Below, in pieces: positions 11,104 to 21,800 of a DNA stretch of 64,000 nt. Numbering within the stretch: the first letter of the stretch is position 1; each line of letters opens with the position of its first letter. The stretch is from Bombardia bombarda (Eukaryota > Ascomycota > Sordariomycetes > Sordariales > Lasiosphaeriaceae), in the NCBI GenBank assembly GCA_030512295.1, contig JAULSR010000002.1:1178001-1242000 (forward strand). The letters run 5' to 3'. Both the position numbers and the translations under genes were made by a program. The notes under the pieces were generated by a model. The model had not been told where the DNA came from and ran no database searches. It worked only from the letters and a program-made list of their open reading frames with translations.

Positions 11104-11690
11104 ATTGGTGGGGGAGATGAGATAAATTGCCTTTGTGCATGCTCAGCGACGTTGGGAACTTCTTCTGCCCTAGTGCGCGCGCTCCGGGGCTGTTATTCCC
11201 GAGCTTCTAAGCCGACGTGACAAGTCGGCGGCTTTAGATAGATGTGCCAATCTACATCTCTTGAGCCGCCAAAAGCTCTCACCGTGAATGTGCACTGTGA
11301 CGCCAATAAACTAGATTTATAGTCGTGTGATAATGTTCAAGTTCTTAGTCTGTCTGCCGTTAACAGCTTTCTCCATTGCATGGGAAACTTAGACACCCGC
11401 AGTCGTTAATATGTCCAGATCGAAGAAGGATGTCGTCCTTGCCATGTGGTATCGACCCCATGCGAGACCAGCGCAATTATTTTGACCTCGGCCTATTATA
11501 CGCATAAAATAGATTTAATATCTTACGACAAGATGAAATACTTTTGCATTCTTTCTAATACTGTGTAGATAAGCATAATATCAATGCGACCTTGGTTTGT
11601 GTTCTGAGATCGGGCTTCATTGTCTTGCTTACTAAGTCAAGCCCCTTTTTATCCCAGCCACTGCTCGAGCAATCGTCAGCAGAGACAACA
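11104..11690. other. Intergenic region, nothing recognised
   Basis: No supported gene. The last part is the presumed upstream region of the decayed gene A. Confidence 0.4.
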
Positions 11691-13503
11691 ATGCCAAAAA
11701 TTCAGAGCTCAAAAAAATGCACTAGCCGCTTTTGCACTAGTTCTGGCTCACGACTTACAGGACAAGTCATTTCCCCCGTCGTCGATTTTTTGAGGAACCA
11801 CAAAATCATCTTGCGACACCTTTGCGATTCGTTTTCGACATGCACTATCTCGCATCGTCAGTACCTCATCGCTCTCATTCAAGAAACACAATGTCGCTTT
11901 CACATTTGCAACACAGCCACCAGACCAGAGGCATCGGTCCAATTTTACGCAGAGGCCAGAGACATGGCAGAGCTGCCTACCAACATTCCTTCCAGGGCTG
12001 TAGACCCAACTGATGTGCAGACATCCGCGCAGAATGAGGGACTCCAGGGCTGGATCTACGTCTCTACTCATTTGACTACCGAGGTCTCAGAAAGCCCGGA
12101 ATCGTCCGATTTCGTGGATGATTTCATCCTTTCTCGCAATACCAGCTTGGCCGACAGTACCATTCTTGCATCAACAAAAGCACAAGACACATCCGAGGTT
12201 GCCTCCAATGCAGCCGATAACGAGCCCACAGCCTCTATAATAGCATTCTGGAGAACCTCGGTTGTGGATGTGCTGATCTTGGCTGAGTCAGGAAAGCTCC
12301 AGCCCGAGTCCACCAACCCAGAGACAGATTGCGCCATTTCCAGCGCCACTATTGAAACACAAGAAAAACATTCCGCTGCTGTCCACCCGACTTCGCTCTA
12401 GGAAAGCAAGTCGACACGGATGGCAGGTGGTTTGCCTGTTGACGAACAAGGAAACATCATCGGCTACGAACCCGACGGAAACGAACAGAAGCACCATGAG
12501 CCCCGGCGTTGGGCAGAGGAGGATGTCATCCCCTTTGAGTACGACGACCCCTACAATAGCGAGGACGACGAGCCATACGACTTTGCCGGCTCCGGTGCCC
12601 GGATTCAGGCAAAGATTGACGGCGCTATTGCAAACTTTCGGGCACTCGCCTTGGACTGGCCTGACGATGACAACGCAACAAAGTCTGAGGAGAGCCATGA
12701 GTAGTAGGAGAATGTTGACACGACAAAGCCTGAGGAAAGTCATGAGCGGTAGGATCGAGGACTGTAACGTTGGGCAGAGGAGGATGTCGGCCCCACAAGA
12801 TTGTACCAAAGAATGGTACCGAGTCATTCACCGACAACACCGCAGACGTTTCTGGAGAATCCTCGACATTCATCACCACTCCTAGCAATTACGACGACAC
12901 GACCAAGATTGCATCCCCTACAAACAGAAACGAAACAAAACCAGTGACAGTCGCCGCGCGTGCAAAGACCCGCTTTCCAGATTTCGCAAGCAGCCTGCAG
13001 CCTAGCGTCTTTTCCAACACCGGCCCTGCCCCATTATCAACTACTTGGCAGCACTACCGAGAGCCCTCATCGCCAATCCAAGCATGACATTGGACTACTT
13101 TGGCAACGAGCTGCGTGCAAAAATCATCATGACCATGGAGGAGAGCCCGCTTGAGATCAAGGGCAACTGGCGAACGGCTCTCCATCGCACTCTGCCCGCT
13201 GGCGATAATGAGAAAAAGCGCAAACCTCAACTCTAAACCGAGAAGCGACAGGCAGACCGCGATTTCTAGTGCAGACACTTTTACGCGAGCAAGAACGGTA
13301 GCCTAGGAGTCCTGCGGGACTATAAAACCTACGGGTTGCGGTGGGTCAACAATGTTCGGCTCACTCGCTGCTCGTGGAGTCGCGTTCGTAAGTCGCCTCT
13401 TCTCGCTTCGCAGGTTGGTAGGGTTCCGCAGCTTGTGTTGACGGAGCCCAAGGGGGAGGTGTTTTATATTGATGATTTAGAGGACTGTAGGGTAGTAGGG
13501 TAG
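11691..13503 (+). pseudogene. Decayed paralogue A of the large Ser/Asp-rich gene family
   Basis: ATG 11691 opens a 236-codon frame (MPKIQSSKKCTSRF) ending HPTSL at a TAG (12399-12401). The same frame continues after it (GAA AGC AAG TCG ACA CGG ATG) into MAGGLPVDEQGNIIGYEP and stops at 12704. The rest is in pieces. A block at 13045-13236 (LIANPSMTLDYFGNELRAKI, EIKGNWRTALHR) matches the C-terminal module of gene C. A further block at about 13294-13503 (LGVLRDYKTYG, EVFYIDD) matches the end of gene C (LGVYRRYG, ERCYIDD). Two partial duplications are visible (see 12507 and 12663). The sequence around the TAG is nearly the same as at 18780 in gene C. I read this as a broken, rearranged copy; the upstream 236-codon frame could still be expressed. 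Confidence 0.6.
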
Positions 13504-14749
13504 TAGTTTGAGGGGGTTTGGATTAGACTAGAGGACTGGATAACGTTTTAATATTATCACTACCACTCGATGATTTGCGGTTTTTTTTGAATCTTTACAC
13601 GGAGTGGAGCTCAGAGATTGGACCCAGGTAAGCAGTCACAATATTGTACTTGGTGGTCGGGCAGTTGGACGAGAGTGGACATGGACAATCCAGACTTTTT
13701 CACTGTCTCCCCTGCTTACGAAGGTGAAAACAGATTTATTTGCATTTGCCTGTGTGATCATGTACCACTAATCTGGCGCCGTAATGGGATGTTTTGTTTT
13801 GATAGGCATGTTATTAGTTTGCATGCAGGTGATGTTGCACCCAAGCTAACGGAGGTCAAGGGAAAGTTTGCTTGTGAGATTGGCTTCTTTGACTTCTTCA
13901 ACATGGGGATTTCGATTGGGGCGTTTTTAGGTTGGGTGCTTTATAGGTAGGCATACATGTGGCTTGGCTTGGGTATTCCTTTATACCAAGCAGTATTTTA
14001 CTAGTTGAAGGAAATATGTATATAAAAATCCATGACGTGTTAAAATTGTCAACATTTTTAAGTTTCTCGTGACTTTCGATTTTGTGAAATTGGGTTTTTA
14101 CTGTCTTGAGTTTAAATCCTGTTCCTCTTTTCAAGTAGAAGCTACGCGATTCGATTCAATATTAATAAATATGTTACGCGTACTACTTATACCGAGATGC
14201 ATCATCGTCAGCTTCAAGACATTGCCCTGAAACCGTCAAAATAGCGCCCGAGTTGCATTTTTTGCGGCCGTTCACCGAGAAACGGGCGTTTATAGCACCC
14301 CATTTACTAGGTTATCAGCTATTCAGGCACGATTAGGGAGCAAAACCAGGCAGAAGCCGCTATACTACAGCGCACCTGAACAGTTGACCTGTCCGTGGCA
14401 TCCAAAGCCTCGCTTCCAGTCAATTTCACCGGGCTATCCATCGATCCTCAAACTTCAATGACGGTGACCTAGCAACCCAGCAACGTATTTCTTGCTACCC
14501 GCATTTCGTTTCTAGCTTGCAATTCTTCACTTCCTTTCTTCCTTACACTCAACAACGCATCGAGGATTATCAATCATCTCCTCGAACGTATCAATCTCAA
14601 TCTTCTGCCCCTCACCTCTCGACAATCCCATTGTTGAGACGCGACAAGGCCTTTTCTCTTCCTATCTTATCATCGCTCGTTGCGACTACGTACTACCAGC
14701 AAACATTTCATTGCATTTCATTACCAATTATTCACATCACCCTTCAGCA
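13504..14749. other. AT-rich intergenic region
   Basis: A 90-codon frame beginning at ATG 13681 (MDNPDFFTVSPAYEGENRF) ends at 13950 but has no supporting feature and is not called. The section from 14500 to 14749 is pyrimidine-rich and looks like the promoter and leader of gene B. Confidence 0.4.
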
Positions 14750-16470
14750 ATGGCGATCTCCTCCAAGCTGAAGAAGGTCGCCCGCGGCGTCAAGAAGCTC
14801 TTCTCCCCGACCGCGGTAGTTGACGCCTTCGGCCGTCTTCGCCACAAGAAAACCCCGTGCTGCGACAGATGCCAGGCTCTCGAGGAGCAGAAAGCACAAA
14901 ACAAAAAGGCATTCCTCAGGGGCGTCTTTGGGAGGAAAGCCAACAAACCTCGCTCGCGAATCGTCAGCGGACGCTCTACCACAACTACAATTGATTCCGA
15001 CATTTCTGGAACCTGGACCGTATTCTCAACTGAGACCACTATTGTCCATCCCAAGCCCACCAGGTCGCTCCTGGGGACGGGTATCCTTGGTGCCCTTGAG
15101 AGCAGCGCCACACATCTCGACCGTGACCCGGTTTACATGAGCGAGGCTCTTGACTGGGTACATGCTACTGATATCTTGCTTTCTGGCCCCTCGGATGGCC
15201 AGGGAAGCAGCCCTTCTGATGACCGGTCCTCTGAGTATTCTGTCATCTCACCTGACGACGTGGAGTCCACCAAGGAGACTTCTAGCAACACTGCTTCCGT
15301 CGACCAGGCCAGCGTCGAAGCCTCTAGCCACAAGATTTCGAACATTGAGGGACGCAACACGACCAATGCCGAGGACACTCTGCCAGAAGAGACAAACATT
15401 GGAGCGACTCCGGCGATGGACAGCTCCAGCGTCTACTCGGACCCCTTTGACCTTTTGACCGACTTTGCCTCTTCGCAGCCAGATCTCCAGAGCAACCATT
15501 TCCATCCTGCCCACGAGTTTGCCCTTTCCGACGAAAATGCGCGTTATGCAAGCGAATTCACCCCTATTACAAAGGCCGAGACAGCCGCTGAGGTGATGGA
15601 CGCTTCGAGCAGGTATTCGGACAGCCTCAGCGAACTGTCGGAGTCTGTCGCCTCTGGTTCCGACCTGCGAAACATTCAGTACTCTCCAGCCAATGAGGTT
15701 GGTGTTTTCAACACCGATGCAGGTTCCCTAAAAGCAGGAATTTCCACTGCTGTGGGTGGCAAAGAGGGCGTTCTCAACCGTAAGCTGTCTGAAGACGGTG
15801 AACACATCTGGATTGAGAACGTCCCAATCTACAGCCAGGATATTGTTGCCGACCAAATGTCACACGAACATAGCGAAGGTGTTCACCAAGAAATCCAGAA
15901 CGAATTAAACCCCGACGCCGTTGCGGCTCGTGTCTCCGCCATTTTCTCACACGCAGCTCGCAACTACCAGGCGCTTGGCTATGACACCGACAGCGAGGCT
16001 AGCGATGCTGTCTCGGCATCTGGCGATAACGCCGGGGGGTTCCCGAGGAAACCTGTTCCCGTGAACGGACACAGAGGTTTCTCAAGTGCTCAACCGATCA
16101 TCGCCGAGCACAATACCGGCGAGGCCAGACAGTTTCACCCGAGCTTGGACGAGTATTTTGCTGTGACGAGCCCACTGGAGTTTTTCCATGACAACAACTT
16201 CGACGATCGCGACGGAGTAACCGAGGGGATCAGATTTGGACACAGCTATATGGGGCCCTATTTGCTCACGGTCGCCGAAGAGGACGAAGAGGTCAAACAT
16301 GAGAGCGCCGACAAGACCAGCGACACAGTGGCGACTACGGTACTTGAGATCACTGCGAACGAGAGGGAGAAGGTTATTGAGGGGCCATGGATGAGGTGGT
16401 CAATCTTTATGTTGACGACCTCCTGAGCGACGACTCCGACGACGACTCCGTTGATGTTGCGCTCTCGTGA
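14750..16470 (+). CDS. Gene B: large Ser/Thr/Asp-rich protein of no known family
   Basis: ATG 14750 lies in a good fungal start context (CAGCAATGGCG). The 558-residue frame (stop at 16426) starts with a basic amphipathic segment MAISSKLKKVARGVKKLF, followed by a possible metal-binding CCDRCQALEE. The remainder is disordered-looking and acidic/Ser-rich. An internal repeat is visible: MDSSSVYSDPFDLLTDFASS and MDASSRYSDSLSELSESVAS. The given frame ends abruptly in WSIFMLTTS. A shift at the G4 run 16381-16384 would instead give AMDEVVNLYVDDLLSDDSDD and a stop at 16468-16470. That acidic end fits the rest of the protein better, so one base is probably missing. B sits between A and C in the same orientation, and the openings of B and C are alike (Ser-Lys then Lys-rich helix). 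Cell role unknown. Confidence 0.6.
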
Positions 16471-17546
16471 AGCACAATGTCTTGGGCGACGGGCTCGCGA
16501 AATCTTACGATGGTCATCTTGATGAGAGTTACTGGTGTACGATGGACTAAAAAGGGTCCCTTAACGGCGTGAAATAGCAGAGCATTGGAGGTGGTCTAGT
16601 TCTTGATGGATGACACCGCATTTGCCCTTTACGCTCAACTCGAGTTAGGAACACGACCGTTGAGTAGGACAGTTTGGAGCTTCGAGGAGGATGGGACTTT
16701 TTCTTTTACATTATTGGACCCGTGTGGAGTCATTACTTTGTGTGGAGTACGGCATGTGTTTTTATTTTGTATTTTATGACTACTTCATCTTTTAATGTTG
16801 AGGATTAGTCATCTCTGATCAGCCGTCTCCACTTCGGCATCTTGTTGTTCCGCTTGTTTTGTATGTATTGTCGATATTTTCGGCCTCGCGCAGATTAGCC
16901 TTGAATCTACACACACATCTTCGCAGACCCTGAATCGGCCCAACATTTAAACAACTCGTGGAGTTTCCTGGCGGCTGCGGGGGCGGGTCAGGTCGCATTT
17001 TCCCCCCACAGTGTCATGCGGGGTGTAGGGGTCGCTTATGTCAGCGAAGGCAAAAAGCCAACGACATGTTGACTTAGACGCCAATTCGGGCTAGCGCCAG
17101 GACCCCCTTTCTCATTGACTGAGGGCATCGCCAAACAGCCAGTCTGTCCAGCGCCCGGAGCCAGCCGCCAGAGCACCCAGATAATTGAATGAAGGTGACA
17201 CAAAAATGGATTACGTGGTCGGTGCCAGCTAGCGCCATGCACCTGAATGAAATGTGCCTGCACGCAGGCTGGCTGGCTGGCTGCCCGCTAGCGCCAAATC
17301 ACCTCGCATTTCATTGAAGTAGAACCTGTCCAGCACGCAATGGCCCGTGCGCAGCTGCTCAGGTACTCTACCCCTCCACCGTTTTGTTCTCTGTCCCAAA
17401 TCTTTCTCCCCGACATCCAACTTTTGGACTTTTGCTTTCTGCATCCGCGTTCGCGACCGTCATTTTCAGCAACCGCACTCGCTCTTGATATCTTCTCATC
17501 AATTGCAAAGCTTTTCTTCATTATTCCTTTTCCGACGAGAGTCACA
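16471..17546. other. Intergenic region between genes B and C
   Basis: No gene supported. GGCT tandem units occur at about 17265-17285. The last 150 bases are CT-rich, typical of a fungal leader upstream of the ATG at 17547. Confidence 0.4.
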
Positions 17547-18782
17547 ATGGGGCTCTCTAAGGGAATTAAGAATGCCACCCTCGGCATCGGCGCCAGTCTC
17601 GCCGCCATGATCGTCGGGCGTGATGTCATCCACGCGACGCGCCCAACACATGCCACCCAGCCCGAACCCAAGTCCCAGAAGCCGACCTTTGTCTTCAGAA
17701 TGAAGACAACACTCAGAGATTCCCGTTTTCCATTTCGTTTCTCTTCTAAGAGAACTACCCCTCAAGCTCAATCTGAGTCTTCCTCTGGCCCCCTCGTCGT
17801 CATTCCTGAGGCCAGCAGCCCTCCAGTCTTGAGCCTCTCTTACCGAGATTATGACGAGTCTCTACTGCCGGCTACACCTATCCATTTTGCCGACAATGCC
17901 AATGAGTGGGCCAGTATCAGCGAGGTCCAGTCTCTTCTACGCTCGGCGACTTGTTCGCCCCCGCTCACAGGTTCACGCCCGACCTCAGGTTCCACAGTCA
18001 GCAACACCACCGATGCTAGTCATTCAATTGAGTCGCCCAGTTCCTCAGTTGATTCGTCAGTCACCACCGGCACTTCCCGTAGCGCTTCTCTTTCGGCCGT
18101 CTCGCCACGCGGATCGGCCATCGTGTCACCCAGCAAATCGGTCATCGCTCGCCCACAGCCGAGCAAGACTGTCGAGTCCTCAAGCACAACCACGGCGACT
18201 GATATCATCATGACTCTCCACACCTTGAAGAACCCTCATGATCTGGCAGACGCTCTCGACAAGATTTTTTCCTCGGCTCACCTCTTGAATGACACCTCGG
18301 ACGCTGAAGAGCTCCCAGAGCAAGTCAAGCTCGCCCACCATGCCCTGTTCACCGCAAAGATTGAGGTCTCAGATCAAGTCTCGGTTTCTAGCACTGCCAT
18401 CTACACTGTCCCAGCTACGCTGCTCCCTGCTCAGGTCGAGCCCACCCTCCATCAGGTGGTGCTCCCTAACCAGGTTGAACTTACGCAGCCGACGGTGTGC
18501 CCGGAGCAACTTGAGACTTCCAACCAGTCATCACTCCCCAAGACGCCTGAGCCTACTCCCAATGCCGCGCTGCTCCCCGAGCAGGTTGAGCCCACTACCC
18601 AACATGTGGTGCTCCCTACGAAGGTTGATCTTACGCCGCAGGTGGTGCGCCCAGAGCAGGCCGAACAAGAGACCGAGATGATGACCACCTCCCCGCTTGA
18701 GACCGAAGAGACCGATACGGTTCCTCTGCCAACTACTTTCAGGAACAATGACTCATCTGTTGCCGAGCAGGTCTCGCTTTAG
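17547..18782 (+). CDS. Gene C, upstream reading frame
   Basis: ATG 17547 (context GTCACAATGGGG) starts a 411-codon frame: MGLSKGIKNATLGIGASLAA, with a short hydrophobic stretch near residues 10-25 that may be a membrane or mitochondrial signal. A long Ser/Thr/Pro-rich region follows. Its last 120 residues contain a repeated motif of the form LLPxQVEPT, HVVLPxxV and LTPxVVxPEQ, twice in full. The frame ends VSL at TAG 18780-18782. The next nine codons carry no stop and lead in the same frame to ATG 18810, so upstream and downstream frames differ only by this stop. No intron with usable splice signals was found across the site. The protein could be made alone, or as an N-terminal part if the UAG is read through. 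No known domain. Confidence 0.6.
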   Translation: MGLSKGIKNATLGIGASLAAMIVGRDVIHATRPTHATQPEPKSQKPTFVFRMKTTLRDSRFPFRFSSKRTTPQAQSESSSGPLVVIPEASSPPVLSLSYRDYDESLLPATPIHFADNANEWASISEVQSLLRSATCSPPLTGSRPTSGSTVSNTTDASHSIESPSSSVDSSVTTGTSRSASLSAVSPRGSAIVSPSKSVIARPQPSKTVESSSTTTATDIIMTLHTLKNPHDLADALDKIFSSAHLLNDTSDAEELPEQVKLAHHALFTAKIEVSDQVSVSSTAIYTVPATLLPAQVEPTLHQVVLPNQVELTQPTVCPEQLETSNQSSLPKTPEPTPNAALLPEQVEPTTQHVVLPTKVDLTPQVVRPEQAEQETEMMTTSPLETEETDTVPLPTTFRNNDSSVAEQVSL

Positions 18783-18797
18783 GAAAGCGAGTCTGCG
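18774..18797 (+). promoter_or_regulatory. Candidate stop-readthrough or reinitiation site (conserved UAG context)
   Basis: The sequence TCGCTTTAGGAAAGCGAGTC in gene C matches TCGCTCTAGGAAAGCAAGTC around the equivalent UAG at 12399 in copy A, with two differences. In both copies the frame stays open on either side and an in-frame ATG follows 6 (A) or 9 (C) codons after the stop. This is observed; the regulatory reading is inference. Confidence 0.35.
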
Positions 18798-18809
18798 TCG
18801 CCGGCACCG

Positions 18810-21800
18810 ATGACACCAATCAACAACAACAATTATACCGACTCAGAGCCAGAGATAACTCCCCAGTACGCATCGGACAGCAACTCGGGTGCTACCGAAA
18901 GACCCAGTGACGAGCCTCTGACTCCGGAAGAGATTTCTGAGAGAATTGTACGCGACATCCGCCATGTGAGTTCCGGCTTCCAAAACGGTAACCACATCTC
19001 GGAAGTTGCCCCCAATGAGCTCTTCTCTGGAGACGATCTCGAGCTTCTAGGTGATGCTCTCTTCAAGAACAGCGAGTTCCTGCGGTCTTTCCCTCCCGCC
19101 ATCAGAGACTCTGACCTAGACTCATCTTCAACGCTTCCAGAAGATAAGGAAATCCAAGAGGATGACGTCGCAATCAAGTCTGATACCGAAGAAGAATCTG
19201 ATTACCATCTTTCCTCGATGGTCAACATCCTTAATGGGAACGAGGATCAAGACAATGAGGAAGGAAAGGACAGCGTCGCCATTGGTGAAGAGTTCTTGCC
19301 AATTACGGGCGCCCAACTGCTGTCAATCACCAATCGCGCCCTCTCAGGGGCCCAACATCAATCGGAGGGGGCCATTGATGAGTCAGATGACAGCGACGCC
19401 GACAACGACACTTCTGGCGTTGGCAGGTACGACATTTATGACATCGAGGATAGCGACGAAGAGTTTGAGGCTATCAAGGACGCCGAGCTGAAGTCGATCT
19501 GCGATCGGGTCATCAGTGAAATTCGTCTTCCCAGCGTTGATGCCGGAGTTTCTTCTCAAGCAGTTGACAGTACCCCTGTGTCCTCCACTGGCTCTCAATC
19601 TTATGACGCTGAAGAAGTCCAGAAGCCCACCGAATCGACCAACAGTTCCGATGCGGAAGAGAGTGAGAATGAGCGCTTCGAGTCGCTTTCCGCCTCGAGG
19701 GAGACTGATGAAGTGCTCCCTAAGCAAGCACAGATTGAGACCACTGTCGCGGACAGCATCCGGTCGGCCACAGGGAGTGTTTCGGATCTCAATTCTTTTG
19801 ACCCCAGTTCTGAGCCAGAGCAAGCTCAGCACCAAAACTCTGGCAACTACTGGGACCCAACCCAGCCCTCTGATCTCGAGCCGCTGACCCATGAAGACGT
19901 TGCCAAAGTTGCCCGACCCATCCACAATGGCGTTTGCAAATTCGAAAGCGTTGGCCATAACGGCGGCGACTCGGTGATGAGCCTTCATACGTGCATAGTG
20001 AGAGAGAATCTCGAGCTTCTGAGCGAAACTCTGTTTGCGGACAAGGACTACCTCAAAAGACTACTTCTGTTTATCGAAAAGATGGGTGATGGACAGTGGA
20101 TGGTGGTCGTTCATCACCTTCACCTTTTGATGCCGAGAGGGCGACTCCAGCTTCTGAGTGATGAGCTCTTTCCGAGCAAGGAGACCCTGAAGACGTTTCT
20201 TTGTTACTGTGAGAGTTTCAGTTACGAGAAAGAGATGCTCCAGTCGTCACTTGATGAACTCGCGGCCCGGGACCAGGCTGCCTCGGAGTCGGATGGAAGT
20301 GAGATTGACTCCCAGGAGCTGCCGTCGCTGTTGGACGTACCGCGAGAGAACCGCGGACAAGAGAAACGTTCCGGATATCGCAACTTCTCTGGTGACAGTG
20401 GTTACAGTGATGGAGGAGTCGAGCCCGTCTCTGATGAGCCTTCTTCTGAGTTTCAGTCCATCGTCTCAGAAGGGAATACTGAGGTTCTTCACTCTGATTC
20501 ATCTGCACCTCTTCACTCGGACGCCGACCAATACGAGAGGGGAAATGCTTTCGCAGCTACCGCTGATTTTCCTAGCCCGGAAGAGACTACTAAGATCCTC
20601 CACTCGGACTCATCTGCACCTTTTGACTCAGACGAACAGGAGGGAATCCAGACCGCCGTTCAGCACAGCATTCAGCGTGCCGAAGGTCTTGTTTCCATTG
20701 TCAGTTCTGCAGCATCATCAGAGTCTTCCGAGTCGGAGGAGGCCAGTATGGACGACGCCAACTTCGAGGCCAACTGGCTGGCCACAATCGACTACGGCAA
20801 GCGGATTCTGGCCGACCCAACCTCAACTTTTGATGAGATCGACGATGAGGATCTGAGGGACGACATCATTCACACGATGACTACTCGCCGTGACGAATTC
20901 AACGGCGATTGGAAAATGGCTCTGAACCTGTTCATCCATTCGATTGTCGGTCCCAAGGATAACCATGTCGACTACTTTGCTCATAGCCATGCCGCCGAGC
21001 CGATTCAAGGCTCCAATACAGACACCGCCGCTCCCCGCCGCTGGCGTCCCGCCTTGGAGCCAATCACGGAGTTGGACGATGCCACCATCGCCAAGATCGA
21101 GCTTTGCCGAGAGCTCCTCGCCAATCCAGAGCCCAAATGGGAGCATGTCACCGACGCCGACTTGAGGTCGGATATCCTGATAACCTGTGACAACAGCTTC
21201 GGAGACCTCAGCTACGACGATTGGAAGATCGCAATGGCCCGCGTGCTGGAAAGGCTTGCTCCCCCGAACGGCGGCCCACCCAGCCAAGCCATCGTCCCTC
21301 CCCCTCCCGCAAGTCCGGAGGACCAGCCCAGCCAGAGCATTGACCCCGTTCTCACACAGACTCCAGAAGAGCCAGTAGCCGCGCTTAAAAAATGCATCGA
21401 ATATTGCACGGCTATCTCCAAAGATGCCGAGATAGAATTCCAGGACATCGGGGAGCAACAACTGAAGGACGACCTCGTCACGATCCAGCGCGAGAGGCCG
21501 GAGGAGATCAAGGGCAACTGGAGGATGGCACTTGATCGTCTGATTCGTCAGCTACGCTACCAGTTCGAGACGCCAGAAGAGGACAAGGACCTTGGCCACA
21601 CCGCGAAGCATCTGAGAGAGCGAAGCCCTTTTGTCCAAGCCGACGAACACGGCAACGATCTCGCAGTCGGCGAGAAGGGCAAGTACCTGGGCGTCTACCG
21701 GAGGTATGGTCCCGAGCGGGAGCCCTACATGGGGAAGCATGCTGTGGCGGGGGGGTCGTCTTGGGTTGAGGTCTTTGTTCCGCCGATCAAGGTCTCGGCG

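Noticed and set aside
13681..13950. 90-codon frame with a hydrophobic end
   Set aside because: Sits in AT-rich sequence next to pseudogene A and shows no recognised family, repeat or splice feature.
17340..17546. Possible earlier start for gene C at ATG 17340
   Set aside because: The added segment is CT-rich leader-like sequence encoding a biased peptide; ATG 17547 has the better context and resembles the start of gene B.
18700..18782. Intron explanation for the internal UAG of gene C
   Set aside because: TTTAG could serve as an acceptor and an ATGAC branch-like site exists, but no GTRNGT donor was found in the preceding 300 bases, and copy A also lacks one. Not fully excluded.
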